Part shown: positions 19,955 through 29,432 of the stretch, one piece after another | How the letters are laid out: each line of letters starts with the position of its first letter | Numbering within the stretch: the first letter of the stretch is position 1 | NCBI RefSeq assembly: GCF_025950525.1 | Contig: NZ_JAPDGS010000007.1 | Coordinates: 62,001-126,000, forward strand | Source of the DNA: Stagnihabitans lacustris | GTDB lineage: Bacteria; Pseudomonadota; Alphaproteobacteria; Rhodobacterales; Rhodobacteraceae | Direction of reading: 5' to 3' | DNA: 64,000 bases | Position numbers and translations under genes: made by a program | The notes under the pieces: generated by a model | Told to the model about the DNA's origin: nothing | Databases searched by the model: none | Seen by the model: the letters and a program-made list of their open reading frames with translations, nothing else

Positions 19955-21424
19955 TCATATCATCTCCTCCGCCTTGGCAGCCCGCGTCTGCTTGTCCAGT
20001 TTTTTCTGATGTGCGGCGCGGAAGTCAGGGCGCAGGTTCGGCGCGCCCTCCCAGATGCCGGCGGTATCGCCCGTGCCCACGCCGTCAAAGAAGTCCTGCA
20101 TGGCCTCCATCCGGCCACGCCCCGCCATCGCGGCAGTCACGACCTGAGCCAGCGACCCAGCCCCCGCCGGACCCATCAGGGGCCGCGCCGAAATCAGGTT
20201 GGTGAAATACAGCGACGGCCGCGCCATCTCTTTGGCCTTCTGCACCAGGGGCGTCGTGCCAATCGCCAGGTCGGGATTGAAGGCCTCCATCGCGGCCAGG
20301 TCGTCTTCCAGGCTCGCGCGGTATTTCACCACCACGCCGCGCGCCTCCAGCCAGTCGCGGTCGGCCAGAGACCATTCGTTCTTCGCGCAGGCGGTGCCAA
20401 CATAGGGCACCTCGGCGCCGCTTTCGATCAGCAGGCGGGCGACCAGAAGTTCGCTGCCCTCATAGCCCGAAACCGTGATGCGCCCCTTGATCGGATTGGC
20501 GGCCAAGGCCCCCTTGATCGCCGGGCCAAAGGCGTTTTGCGCGGCGGAAGGGTCGACGCCGTAAGCCTCGCCCACAGCCGCCAGCCAGGCCATCGTGCCC
20601 TCATATCCCACCGGAGCCGATCCGATCACCTTGCGCCCGGCCGCCTGAAACTCGCGGATGGACGCCGTGTAAAAGGGATGGATCGCGGCCACGACACCCG
20701 AATCCAGCGCGGAATACAACTCGCGCCATTCGCGGCAGGGCACCACGGGGCCCACCGCCAGCCCCATGGGGGCCAGCATCGCGCCGATCATCATGGGATC
20801 GGCGGGGAACATCTCTCCCAGCAGGGTCACGGTCGGGCGGTCTGACCTGCCGGCTGCGGGCGCAGGCACCGGGCCGGCCTGAATTTCCTGACGGGCATAG
20901 GCCAGCATGGCGCCGGCCAGCACATCCTTGGCCTCGGCATGGGTCGGCACACCAAAGCCCGGCACGTCGATGCCGATGATGCGCACGCCGTTGATCTCAT
21001 TCGGCAAAAGCCGCAGCGGCACGCCCGAGGCGCTTGGCACGCAAAGGTTCGTCACCACCACCGCATCATAGCGCGCGGGGTCGGCCAGTTCATGCACGGC
21101 GTCGCGGATGTCTTCAAACAGCTTCCCCGTCACCAGGCTTTCCGAGTTGAAGGGCACATAACCCACCGACCGACGCGCGCCGTAAAAATGGCTGACAAAG
21201 GTCAGGCCATAGACGCAGCAAGCGCTTCCCGACAGAACCGTCGCCACCCGCCGCATCCGAAGGCCCACGCGCAGCGACCCAAAGGCCGGGCACATGGATT
21301 GCGGCTTGTCATGCGGGCCTTGCGGGTAATCGGCCTTGAAACGGTCCAGCACCTCGGCATTGCCATTGGCGCGGGCCTCTGCCTCCATGCGGTCGGCACC
21401 AGAGTGGCATCCGAAATCTTCCAT
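19955..21424 (-). CDS. bchY: Chlorophyllide a reductase subunit Y
   Basis: 489 residues, alpha-type nitrogenase-like subunit of COR. Cysteines in the contexts SMCPAFGS, SACCVYG and TNLCVPSA are candidate 4Fe-4S ligands. The ATG at 21424 follows the bchX stop by 54 bp with GGGGGGCG upstream. Ends in a charged tail (KLDKQTRAAKAEEMI). Complete. Confidence 0.96.
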   Translation of the reverse strand: MEDFGCHSGADRMEAEARANGNAEVLDRFKADYPQGPHDKPQSMCPAFGSLRVGLRMRRVATVLSGSACCVYGLTFVSHFYGARRSVGYVPFNSESLVTGKLFEDIRDAVHELADPARYDAVVVTNLCVPSASGVPLRLLPNEINGVRIIGIDVPGFGVPTHAEAKDVLAGAMLAYARQEIQAGPVPAPAAGRSDRPTVTLLGEMFPADPMMIGAMLAPMGLAVGPVVPCREWRELYSALDSGVVAAIHPFYTASIREFQAAGRKVIGSAPVGYEGTMAWLAAVGEAYGVDPSAAQNAFGPAIKGALAANPIKGRITVSGYEGSELLVARLLIESGAEVPYVGTACAKNEWSLADRDWLEARGVVVKYRASLEDDLAAMEAFNPDLAIGTTPLVQKAKEMARPSLYFTNLISARPLMGPAGAGSLAQVVTAAMAGRGRMEAMQDFFDGVGTGDTAGIWEGAPNLRPDFRAAHQKKLDKQTRAAKAEEMI

Positions 21425-21478
21425 CAGCGCCCCCCGATCCGACGAAGGGCTTCTTCCAGGCGCGCCAGGGCTTCCAGG

Positions 21479-22480
21479 TCACACATGATCGTAGATGACC
21501 TCCAGCGAGGGGCGATCCACGGCATTTTTCCCGCGCATGTCGGCATCTGACGCAGGCTCCAGCACGAAATCCGCGCCGGTGGTTTCGGCGTCAAACAGCG
21601 CCAAAAGCCCGTCCTGGGTCAGGGGTTTCGGGCGCAGCGGCGGGGCCTCGGCCACGTTGATCGACAGTTCGGTGAACAAGGCACCCCATTGCGTCGCATT
21701 GGACCCAACGATCTGATAATTCGCGGATTTCCGCCGCAGGTCGTCATCCGCAGGGATCGCCGCCAGCACGGGGATATTCACCGCCTTGGCAAAGGCCGCG
21801 GCCTCTCCGGTGCCGTCGTCCTTGTTGATCACCATGCCCGCCACGCCGACATTGCCGCCCAGCTTGCGGAAGTAATCGACGGCCGAGCAGACATTGTTTG
21901 CCACATAAAGCGATTGCAGGTCATTGCTGGCCACCACGATCACCTTTTGCGCCATGTCGCGGGCAATCGGCAGACCAAAGCCGCCGCAGACCACATCGCC
22001 CAGGAAGTCCAACAGCACGTAGTCGAAGTCCCAGTCGTGAAAGCCCAGCTTCTCCAGCAGTTCGAAGCCGTGGATGATGCCGCGCCCGCCGCAGCCGCGA
22101 CCGACCTCTGGCCCGCCCAGCTCCATCGCGAAGACGCCGTTCCGCTTGAAGCAGACGTCGCCGATCTTGACCTCTTCGCCCGCAAGCTTTTTCCGGGTCG
22201 AGGTCTCGATGATCGTGGGGCAGGCCTTGCCGCCGAACAAAAGGCTGGTCGTGTCCGACTTCGGGTCGCAGCCGATCAGCAGAACGCGCTTGCCCAGCTC
22301 CGCCATCATGCAGGACAGGTTGGCCAAGGTGAAGCTTTTGCCGATGCCGCCCTTGCCATAGATCGCGATGATCTGGGTCTTTTTCGTCACCTCATGCGGG
22401 ATTTCCAGCGAAGGTTCCTTATGGGCCTCTTCGCGCAACCGCGTGTCGAAATCCTTCAGGTTGGGGATGTCCAGGGTCAT
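21479..22480 (-). CDS. bchX: Chlorophyllide a reductase iron protein subunit X
   Basis: 333 residues from the ATG overlapping the bchC stop (ATGA); a second ATG four codons earlier (22492) is less likely. NifH/BchL-type ATPase with P-loop YGKGGIGKS at about residues 41-49 and the two 4Fe-4S cysteines in the [14 protein letters not shown] and GDVVCGGFG contexts. As a homodimer it delivers electrons to BchYZ with ATP hydrolysis. Confidence 0.96.
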   Translation of the reverse strand: MTLDIPNLKDFDTRLREEAHKEPSLEIPHEVTKKTQIIAIYGKGGIGKSFTLANLSCMMAELGKRVLLIGCDPKSDTTSLLFGGKACPTIIETSTRKKLAGEEVKIGDVCFKRNGVFAMELGGPEVGRGCGGRGIIHGFELLEKLGFHDWDFDYVLLDFLGDVVCGGFGLPIARDMAQKVIVVASNDLQSLYVANNVCSAVDYFRKLGGNVGVAGMVINKDDGTGEAAAFAKAVNIPVLAAIPADDDLRRKSANYQIVGSNATQWGALFTELSINVAEAPPLRPKPLTQDGLLALFDAETTGADFVLEPASDADMRGKNAVDRPSLEVIYDHV

Positions 22481-23403
22481 GCGGCGCTCCAATCGAGGAT
22501 CATTTTCAGGCAGTTGGGGTCGGTGAAGGCGGTCTGATAGGCCTCGGCCCCCGGGAGGGCGCGATGGGTGATCAGACCCGCCAGCGACAGGGCGCCGCTT
22601 TCAATCAGGGCGCGGGTCGCCACCAGATCATCGGGCTGCCATTCGGCGCTGATGCGGATGCGCGCTTCCTTCATGAAGGCGGGCGGGAAGGCAAAGCTGA
22701 TGGGCTGGGTGTAAAACCCGGCAAGGACGATTTCTCCGCCCTTGGCCAGACGCGGGATCAGCGTGTTCAAAAGATCGGCGCCCGAGGCGTCATAGATCGC
22801 CTTGTAATCGCGGCGCGTGTCAGTTTCGGGGTCGATGACGGGATAGGGCTCCGACCCGCGACGGGTGGGGTTGACCTCCCAGACGGTCGGCGCAGGGCCA
22901 CCCGCGGCCAGCGTCAGGCGGGCCAACAGACGGCCCAAAGTGCCATGGCCCACGATCAGATCGGGAAGCGCCGTGCCAAAACCGGCCAGCGCATGACGGG
23001 CGGTGGCGGCCAGCGCCAAAAGCGCGCCCTCGGCCCCCGCGCCACGGTCCAGGCGGCTAACACGAGCGGCCTGCGTGACCAATAGGCCAGCGGCCCCGCC
23101 GAACAATCCGCGCAGGTCGGTGTAGCAATTCGCGCCGGGCACAAAGACCCAGTCGCCGGGTTTGAAGCCGGTTTCCGGTCCGGCCTCGACGACCTCGCCA
23201 AAGCTTTCATAGCCCGGGACCAGGGGATAGCCCATGCCGGGAAAGGCGGGCATCGTGCCGGACCAAAAGAGCTTTTCCGTCCCGGTCGAGACGCCGGAAT
23301 AGGCCGTCCGCACCACGATGTCGCCGGCGATGGGGGCCTTCAGTCGGGCCATGTCCAGTGCGATGCAGCCGGGGGCCGAAAGTATGACAGCTTGGGTCTG
23401 CAT
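22477..23403 (-). CDS. bchC: 3-hydroxyethyl bacteriochlorophyllide a dehydrogenase
   Basis: 308 residues, zinc-alcohol-dehydrogenase-like fold, oxidising the C3 1-hydroxyethyl group to acetyl. The N-terminal half has the [13 protein letters not shown] and [12 protein letters not shown] motifs; the nucleotide-binding region is less canonical ([13 protein letters not shown]). First gene of bchCXYZ, with GGGAGG before the ATG. Two PpsR motifs and a TTGACA / TAAGAT promoter lie 40-83 bp upstream. Confidence 0.96.
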   Translation of the reverse strand: MQTQAVILSAPGCIALDMARLKAPIAGDIVVRTAYSGVSTGTEKLFWSGTMPAFPGMGYPLVPGYESFGEVVEAGPETGFKPGDWVFVPGANCYTDLRGLFGGAAGLLVTQAARVSRLDRGAGAEGALLALAATARHALAGFGTALPDLIVGHGTLGRLLARLTLAAGGPAPTVWEVNPTRRGSEPYPVIDPETDTRRDYKAIYDASGADLLNTLIPRLAKGGEIVLAGFYTQPISFAFPPAFMKEARIRISAEWQPDDLVATRALIESGALSLAGLITHRALPGAEAYQTAFTDPNCLKMILDWSAA

Positions 23404-23442
23404 CTGGCCTCCCTCTGGGGGGACTCGATGTCACCCTCTAAC

Positions 23443-23486
23443 TGTCATCTTAACCTGACATTAAAACATGTCAATTTAAAGTGACA
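23443..23486. promoter_or_regulatory. bchC promoter with tandem PpsR/CrtJ operators
   Basis: Two perfect TGTCA-N8-TGACA motifs, 23443-23460 and 23469-23486, are 8 bp apart. On the minus strand the -35 TTGACA (23469-23474) lies in one and the -10 TAAGAT (23447-23452) in the other, with a 16-bp spacer. This is the classical arrangement of the bchC promoter in which cooperatively bound PpsR/CrtJ blocks RNA polymerase. Confidence 0.93.
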
Positions 23487-23490
23487 CTTT

Positions 23491-24591
23491 TTACAGGGAA
23501 GCTTGCGTGCGTCGTGCGGTGATCACACCTGTCACGAAGGGACGGGCGGGGCGCGGGGTGGCGATGGCGGTGAAACCGGCCTCGGTCAGCAGGGCGGATA
23601 TCTCGGCGGCGCTGCGGGTGCGGCCGGTTTGCATGGCCATGGTATAGACCGCGAAATAGACATCGGTGGCCGGATCGGGCCGCGCACCGCCCGACATGGG
23701 CTCTGATATCACCAGCAAGCCGCCCGGTGGCAGGGCGTCATGGACCTTGGCCAAAAGCGCGCGAACCGTCGCATCGGAATGGTCATACAGCACCCGGATC
23801 AGGCTGATCGCATCGGCGCCAAGCGGCAGCGGGTCCGTGCGGAACGACCCCGGATGGCGGCTGGCCTGCAGCGTGGCAGGCGCCCCGGCCACGACCTGCG
23901 GCAGGTCGAACAGCATCAGGCCAAGCCCCGGATGCGCCTGCGCCACGGCATCCAGAAAGGCGCCATGGCCGCCGCCAATGTCCATCAGACGGCTTGCGCG
24001 CGACAGGTCGACCTGGGCCAAGGTGTCGGCGGCCACAAGGGCCTGGCTTTCCGCCATCAGGCGGCTGTAGCGTTGGGCGTCGGGATCGGCCAGGCCCGCG
24101 CCAAAGACATAGGGCCAAAAGGCCGCCAGTCTGGTGGCAGGCGCGTCGCGGAAAAAGGTGCCGGGCTCGGCCAGATCGGCGTAAAGCGCGCGGTGATGCG
24201 AGACCATCTGCACCAGCCCCGGCACCGTGACAAAGGCCGCCCCGCGCGGGGTCAGATGCCACAGGGCGCGCCGCTGCGTGACCAGGCGCAGCGCGGTCGC
24301 GGCCTGCAGCAAAACGGCCAGCCGCTGTGGCGGAACCCGGGTCAGGTGGCACAGTTCGGCCGTATCCAGGGGCGTCTGGGACAAGCTTTCAAGCACGCCA
24401 AGATCGACCAGCGCCATCAGGACCTGCGACTTCACAAAGCCCTGAACCAGGTCGAACAGCGCATCGCCCTCGGCCCTGGCAAAGCGGCGCAGCAGGGGGA
24501 TTCGGGCGGCAAGCTTATGAAAACGCTGCGAAAGCGCAAGACGGACCCAGGGGCTTTGCGGCCTGGGAGCGACAGGGTGCCCGCCGTCCAT
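23491..24591 (-). CDS. crtF: Demethylspheroidene O-methyltransferase
   Basis: 366 residues, S-adenosylmethionine-dependent methyltransferase with an N-terminal dimerisation/winged-helix domain (about 20-160) and a Rossmann domain with [13 protein letters not shown] at about residues 203-215. Methylates the C1 hydroxyl of demethylspheroidene. Starts right after the crtE stop, and its stop is 4 bp from the bchC operators, so transcription can continue into bchC (crtEF-bchCXYZ-puf superoperon). Confidence 0.95.
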   Translation of the reverse strand: MDGGHPVAPRPQSPWVRLALSQRFHKLAARIPLLRRFARAEGDALFDLVQGFVKSQVLMALVDLGVLESLSQTPLDTAELCHLTRVPPQRLAVLLQAATALRLVTQRRALWHLTPRGAAFVTVPGLVQMVSHHRALYADLAEPGTFFRDAPATRLAAFWPYVFGAGLADPDAQRYSRLMAESQALVAADTLAQVDLSRASRLMDIGGGHGAFLDAVAQAHPGLGLMLFDLPQVVAGAPATLQASRHPGSFRTDPLPLGADAISLIRVLYDHSDATVRALLAKVHDALPPGGLLVISEPMSGGARPDPATDVYFAVYTMAMQTGRTRSAAEISALLTEAGFTAIATPRPARPFVTGVITARRTQASL

Positions 24592-25449
24592 TCAGGGATG
24601 CAGGACCGGTTGCCCGGTCAGGCGCCGGGCATAGGCCGTGACCAATTGCGCCAAACGCGCCTCTCCCGGACATGACGGAATCGAGGAGATCGCGCCAGAC
24701 AGGATGTCCTCCATATGCCGCATCGCGCCCGTCACACCCAGCCGCGCAACCGCATTGGGCCGCGCCAGGGCCGCATCCTGGCCCGCGGGCTTGCCCGTCT
24801 CGGCCTCGGTTCCCAGCGCGTCCTTCAGGTCATCGGCGACCTGAAAGGCCTCACCGATCCGCGACCCCAATTCGTCCCAGGGCTCGGGGTCATGGCCCGC
24901 CGCAATCGCCCCCATCCGGGTCGCGGCGATGAACAGCGCGCCGGTCTTTGCGCGGTGATAATCCGACAGGTTGACCGCGGTTTCGCTTTCCCAGGCCTGA
25001 CCGGCGCAGATGCCATGCGGCGCGCCGGTCCGCGTGGCCAGCGTCCCGATCAGCCCCAAAGCGCGGTCGGGCGCATGAAGGGCGGCGCGGGCCAAGGTCT
25101 CGAAGGCCAGGACGATCAGGCTGTCGCCCGCAAGAATCGCCAGCGGCTCGGAAAAAGCGCGGTGGACCGTCACCTTGCCGCGCCTTGTGTCGGCGTCGTC
25201 AAAGGCGGGCAGGTCGTCATGCACGAGGCTTGCGCAATGGATCAGCTCCAGGCTGGCGGCGGCGGCATTGGCCAGTTCGGGCCGGTCGTCGCCACAAGCC
25301 AGCGCCACCGCCAGAAGGATCGTGGGACGCACCCGCGCGCCACCGGGAAAGACGGCATAGGGCAGGGCCTCGGCCAGGCGAGGGGGCGCGGTCCGGGTCG
25401 GGGCCAGCGCCTCTTTCAGGGCCTGTTCGATGCGCAGTTCGACGGACAT
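24592..25449 (-). CDS. crtE: Geranylgeranyl diphosphate synthase
   Basis: 285 residues, trans-prenyltransferase with the first aspartate-rich motif DDLPAFDD and the second DDLKD. Supplies geranylgeranyl diphosphate for carotenoids and the bacteriochlorophyll tail. A perfect AAGGAGG precedes the ATG. Divergent from crtD across a spacer with two PpsR operators. Confidence 0.97.
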   Translation of the reverse strand: MSVELRIEQALKEALAPTRTAPPRLAEALPYAVFPGGARVRPTILLAVALACGDDRPELANAAAASLELIHCASLVHDDLPAFDDADTRRGKVTVHRAFSEPLAILAGDSLIVLAFETLARAALHAPDRALGLIGTLATRTGAPHGICAGQAWESETAVNLSDYHRAKTGALFIAATRMGAIAAGHDPEPWDELGSRIGEAFQVADDLKDALGTEAETGKPAGQDAALARPNAVARLGVTGAMRHMEDILSGAISSIPSCPGEARLAQLVTAYARRLTGQPVLHP

Positions 25450-25497
25450 GGGCGGCCCTCCTTGGGTTCAGGCAACTGTGCCGCAGGGCCGCACTTG

Positions 25498-25539
25498 TGT
25501 AAACTGAAATTTACACTAACCTGTCAGATGAGGGTGACA
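25498..25539. promoter_or_regulatory. Divergent crtE/crtD promoter with tandem PpsR/CrtJ operators
   Basis: TGTAA-N8-TTACA at 25498-25515 and TGTCA-N8-TGACA at 25522-25539, 6 bp apart, in the 99-bp spacer between crtE (minus) and crtD (plus). The second motif ends 9 bp before the crtD ATG. One repressor complex would cover both start regions. Confidence 0.9.
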
Positions 25540-25548
25540 GGGGCCAAA

Positions 25549-27099
25549 ATGCACACGGCAGAGGATCAGGTGGTCGTGGTGGGGGCGGGTTTTGGGGGCC
25601 TGGCTGCGGCCATTCGGCTGGCGGCCCTGGGGTTGAAGGTCTCGCTGATCGAGGCGGGCGAGACGCCGGGCGGCAAGGCGCGGGCCGTGCCGACGCCTGC
25701 GGGGCCCGCGCAGACCGGGCCCACGGTCCTGACCTGGCCGCATCTGGCGGCCGAACTTTTCGCGCTGGCCGGTCAGTCCATGGCCGATCAGGTTGCCCTG
25801 ACCGCCTTGCCCGACCTTGCCCGCCATTTCTGGCCCGATGGCGGCCAGCTGGACCTGACCCCCTCACGCGAGGCCAATGCCGAGGCGATTGCGGCCTTTG
25901 CGGGCCCGGCCGAGGCCGCGGCCTTTGTCCGCTTTGACCGCCTGGCCGAGGGGCTGGCCAAGGCGCTGGCCCCGCCGATCCTGCTGCGCGCGCGGCCCTC
26001 GGTTCTGGGGGTCATGGCCGCCGTCGCCCAAAGGCCCGCGCTTTGGCCCGCGCTGCGGCCGGGGCTGAGTTTGCAAAGCCTGCTCCAGGCACATTTCCGC
26101 GACCCGCGCCTGGTGCAGCTGTTTGGGCGCTATGCCACCTATGTCGGCGGCACCCCCGCCCTGTCGCCTGCCGTGCTTGCGCTGATCTGGCGGGTCGAGG
26201 CCGAGGGCGTCCATGCCGTCCAGGGCGGGATGCAGGCCCTGGCCCTGGCGCTGGCCCGCGCGGCCGAGGCCTTGGGGGTGCGCCCGCTCTATGCCACCCG
26301 CGCCAGCCGCATCCGCATTTACGAAGGCCGCGTGCAGGGGGTCGAACTTGAAAGCGGGCGCTTTATCCCCGCCACGACCTGCGTCTTTGCTGGCGACCCC
26401 GAGGCACTGCGGCAGGGCCTGTTGGGCAGCGCGGGGCGGGGGGCGCTGACGGGCAAGGCCGCCAAGCGCAGCCTGTCGGCCTGGGTCTGGGCGCTGGCGG
26501 CCCGGCCCGAGGGGCGCGCTTTGCTGCATCACAATGTGTTCTTCACCGCCGACCCCGCCGCCGAATGGGACCCCATCGCGCGGGGCGAAATGCCCACCCA
26601 GCCCACGCTTTACCTATGCGCCCAGGACCGTTTACCCGGCCATCATCCCGGCCCGCTTGAACGATTCGAGATCATCATGAACGGCCCCGCAGGCCAAGCC
26701 GCCCCCGCGGCAGAGGAGGAGACATGTCGTCACAGGACCTTTCCGGCGCTGCAGCGCTTTGGCCTGACCCTGACGCCCGAGGGGATGCCGCATCTTCTGA
26801 CGCCGACCAAACTGGCGCGGGCCTATCCGGGCTCGGGCGGGGCGATCTATGGGGCCAGTCCAGAGGCGACGCTGGCGGCCTTTTCGCGTCCGGGGGCGCG
26901 GACGCAGGTGGCGGGGCTGTATCTGGCGGGCGGGGGGGCGCATCCGGGGGCGGGGGTGCCGATGGCGCTGCTCTCCGGCAAGCACGCGGTCGAGGTGATC
27001 TGGAAGGACCGGATTTCCGGGTCAGACCGCCGCCCGGGGGTTACGCCTGGTGGTATGTCGACGGATGTTCGGACGACGGGACGCGCGCCGTCTCGGTGA
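25549..27099 (+). CDS. crtD: Hydroxyneurosporene/methoxyneurosporene desaturase
   Basis: 516 residues, CrtI-family FAD-dependent desaturase with the N-terminal VVVVGAGFGGLAAAIRLAAL nucleotide-binding motif and the C-terminal GLYLAGGGAHPGAGVPMAL motif. Introduces the C3,4 double bond of spheroidene. The ATG at 25549 lies after the operators with GGGG upstream; an earlier in-frame ATG at 25528 lies inside an operator and is unlikely. The C-terminus extends about 30 residues beyond the conserved end and overlaps the crtC start region. Confidence 0.94.
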   Translation: MHTAEDQVVVVGAGFGGLAAAIRLAALGLKVSLIEAGETPGGKARAVPTPAGPAQTGPTVLTWPHLAAELFALAGQSMADQVALTALPDLARHFWPDGGQLDLTPSREANAEAIAAFAGPAEAAAFVRFDRLAEGLAKALAPPILLRARPSVLGVMAAVAQRPALWPALRPGLSLQSLLQAHFRDPRLVQLFGRYATYVGGTPALSPAVLALIWRVEAEGVHAVQGGMQALALALARAAEALGVRPLYATRASRIRIYEGRVQGVELESGRFIPATTCVFAGDPEALRQGLLGSAGRGALTGKAAKRSLSAWVWALAARPEGRALLHHNVFFTADPAAEWDPIARGEMPTQPTLYLCAQDRLPGHHPGPLERFEIIMNGPAGQAAPAAEEETCRHRTFPALQRFGLTLTPEGMPHLLTPTKLARAYPGSGGAIYGASPEATLAAFSRPGARTQVAGLYLAGGGAHPGAGVPMALLSGKHAVEVIWKDRISGSDRRPGVTPGGMSTDVRTTGRAPSR

Positions 27100-27917
27100 T
27101 CGGTTTCATCGGCACGGTGTTTTCGCCCTGGTATCATTGGTCGGGGCGAGGGCGGCCGGACAACCACGTCTGCCTGAATGTCGTGACCCGCGGCGGTGGG
27201 GTGCCGCGCTTCACCATGACCGACCGCGGCGCGGGGGCCTTGCGCCAAAGTGCCGATACGCTGCAGATCGGCCCCAGCCGGATGCATTGGACCGGGGGCG
27301 CGCTGGTCATCGACATCGACGAGGCGGGGGCGCCGCCCCTGTTCGGGCGCGTCAAGGGCCGCATCACCCTGACGCCTCAGGCCGTGACCGAAACAGAGGC
27401 CGTGCTTGACGCCGCCGCCCACCACATCTGGCGCCCCTTTGCCCCGGTCAGCCGCATCACGGTCGAACTGGGCGGGCAGTCCTGGCAGGGTCACGGCTAT
27501 TTCGATGCAAATTTCGGCGCCCGCCCGCTGGAGGCCGATTTCCGCCGCTGGACCTGGGGGCGCTATGCCGCAAAGGACCGCTCGGTGGTGTTTTATGACG
27601 GGCTGCGGCGCGATGGGTCGACGCTTGCCTTGGCGGTGCAGACCTCGGACGGCGTGGTGACGCCGATTGCCGCCCCGCCCCTGACCCGCCTGCCGCGCAC
27701 CGGCTGGCTTTTGCCGCGCGAAACCCGGGCCGATCCGGGCACCAAGCCGCGCCAAAAAGCCATGCTGCTGGATGCGCCGTTCTATTCGCGGGCCGCGGTC
27801 GAGGTCAGCCTTCAAGGCGAGACCATGCAGGGGATGCATGAGGCCCTGGACCTGGACCGCTATGCCTGGCCCTGGCTAAAGCCGATGATTGCGCTGCGGG
27901 TGCCGCGAAAGGCCTAG
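27096..27917 (+). CDS. crtC: Acyclic carotenoid 1,2-hydratase (hydroxyneurosporene synthase)
   Basis: 273 residues from a GTG that overlaps the crtD stop (GTGA at 27096-27099), giving VIGFIGTVFSPWYHW, matching the annotated start of R. capsulatus CrtC. Adds water across the C1,2 double bond of neurosporene, before CrtD. The start is not settled: the same frame upstream of 27096 encodes GGYAWWYVDG-SDDG from about 27036, which resembles longer CrtC homologues, but no ATG, GTG or TTG lies between there and an ATG at 26724 in a crtD-shadowed Gly/Ala-rich stretch. A GAGGTGATC at 26992-27000 followed by CTG is another possibility. The stop shares a CTAG with the convergent tspO stop. Confidence 0.88.
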   Translation: MIGFIGTVFSPWYHWSGRGRPDNHVCLNVVTRGGGVPRFTMTDRGAGALRQSADTLQIGPSRMHWTGGALVIDIDEAGAPPLFGRVKGRITLTPQAVTETEAVLDAAAHHIWRPFAPVSRITVELGGQSWQGHGYFDANFGARPLEADFRRWTWGRYAAKDRSVVFYDGLRRDGSTLALAVQTSDGVVTPIAAPPLTRLPRTGWLLPRETRADPGTKPRQKAMLLDAPFYSRAAVEVSLQGETMQGMHEALDLDRYAWPWLKPMIALRVPRKA

Positions 27918-28375
27918 CGCGCCTCTTCGGGGTTCAGCCGCAGGACGGACAGGTTCAGCGCGCCCGCCACCGTGACCCAAACCAGATAGGGCACGAACAT
28001 CAGCCCCGCCCAGATATCCTGACCGAAAAAGGCAACCGTCGTCGCCGCAACCGAGGTCCAAAGAAAGCCCATGACCACCAGCGCCGCCCGCATCCGGCGC
28101 AGGCCGAAAAACACCGGCGTCCACAGCGTGTTGAAGGCGATCTGCACCGACCAGAAGGCCAGCGCCTGACCCGCGCCCTCGGTCACGCCGACCCTTGCGG
28201 CGGCGGCGCTCATCAGCAGGTAAAACGTCGTCCAGGCCACTGGAAAGGCCCAACGCGGCGGGGTCCAGCTTGGCTTTTTCAGCCCCTCATACCAGGTGCC
28301 GGGCTGAAACATCGCGCCGGTCGTGGCTGCGGCGCCGCAAGCGGCCAGATGGGTGAAGAACAGGGTCAGGTCCAT
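27914..28375 (-). CDS. tspO: TspO/MBR family tryptophan-rich membrane protein
   Basis: 153 residues with five membrane helices and many Trp residues, as in TspO. In R. sphaeroides TspO binds tetrapyrroles and lowers expression of photosynthesis genes under oxygen. The ATG at 28375 gives MDLTLFFTHLAAC; a longer frame upstream is not supported. It lies downstream of crtI-crtB on the same strand, 55 bp after crtB, the known R. capsulatus position. Convergent with crtC, sharing one CTAG. Confidence 0.93.
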   Translation of the reverse strand: MDLTLFFTHLAACGAAATTGAMFQPGTWYEGLKKPSWTPPRWAFPVAWTTFYLLMSAAAARVGVTEGAGQALAFWSVQIAFNTLWTPVFFGLRRMRAALVVMGFLWTSVAATTVAFFGQDIWAGLMFVPYLVWVTVAGALNLSVLRLNPEEAR

Positions 28376-28430
28376 GGGGCACCTCGCTTTCCCCTTGGAC
28401 ATAGGCGCAAATCCTGGCCAAACCAAGGGG

Positions 28431-29432
28431 TCACGCGGGATTGCGGTCTTGCGCCTTCAACTGGGCCAGGACGCCGATCAAGGTTTCCGAGCGCGAAGCG
28501 CGGGGATGCTGGGCTGCGGCCTGAACCAGGAAATCGACCTCCAGCGCCGGGCGCGCATGAAGCCTGGCCGGCGCCATCAGCACCGGCGACAGCGCCGCCC
28601 GCACCCCCGCCAGCCCCAGCAAGGCCAGCTTGCGCCGACCCGAGGTGCGCGCGCGGGTGGTGACGCTGTCATGACCCTGCGCCGCCACCTGATGACCAAT
28701 GGCGCCATAGATGTGGCCGGCGGCAAAGATCCCCGCCCGGCAATCCAGCGGCAGGCGGCTGACGCCCGAGGCGGCCTTTCGGTAATGCACCTCGGCCACC
28801 TGCAGCAGGCGCGCCACGACACGGGCCAGGCCCGGCGAGGGGCGCGGATCGGCCAAAAAGGCATCGACCGCGATCCCCTCTTCGGCCAGCCAATCCAGCG
28901 GCAGGAACAGGCGGCCTGCGCGGGCGTCCTCTCCGACATCGCGGGCGATGTTGGTCAGCTGCATGGCAAGGCCCAGGTCGCAGGCGCGGGCCAGGGCATC
29001 GGCCTCACGCACCCGCATCAGCACGCACATCATCGCGCCAACCGAGGCCGCAACCCGCGCCGAATAATCCAACACCCCCGACAGCGTCTGATAGCGCCGG
29101 CCAAGGGCATCCCAGGCAAGCCCCTCAAGCAAAGCCTCGGGCAGGGCGCGGGGCATGTCGAAATCCGCCACCACCGCGGCAAAGGCCCGGTCGGGGGCAT
29201 GGTCGCGCGGTTGGCCGCGGTAGATGCGGTCCAGACGTTCGCCCAAGGACAGGACCGCCCCTGCCTTGTCAGAGCCCTCGTCGACCTCGTCATCGGCAAC
29301 CCGGCAAAAGGCATAGAGCGCCAAGGCCGGATCGCGGACCCGGGCGGGCAGAAGGTGAGAGGCCGCGTGAAACGACCGCGACCCGGTGCGGATCATGGCG
29401 CGGCAGGTTTCCAGGTCGGCGGGGGCGATCAT
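28431..29432 (-). CDS. crtB: Phytoene synthase
   Basis: 333 residues, squalene/phytoene synthase fold with aspartate-rich DDEVD in the first helix pair and the second NIARDVGED motif. Joins two geranylgeranyl diphosphates to phytoene. Its ATG overlaps the crtI stop (ATGA), so crtIB form one unit. Confidence 0.97.
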   Translation of the reverse strand: MIAPADLETCRAMIRTGSRSFHAASHLLPARVRDPALALYAFCRVADDEVDEGSDKAGAVLSLGERLDRIYRGQPRDHAPDRAFAAVVADFDMPRALPEALLEGLAWDALGRRYQTLSGVLDYSARVAASVGAMMCVLMRVREADALARACDLGLAMQLTNIARDVGEDARAGRLFLPLDWLAEEGIAVDAFLADPRPSPGLARVVARLLQVAEVHYRKAASGVSRLPLDCRAGIFAAGHIYGAIGHQVAAQGHDSVTTRARTSGRRKLALLGLAGVRAALSPVLMAPARLHARPALEVDFLVQAAAQHPRASRSETLIGVLAQLKAQDRNPA

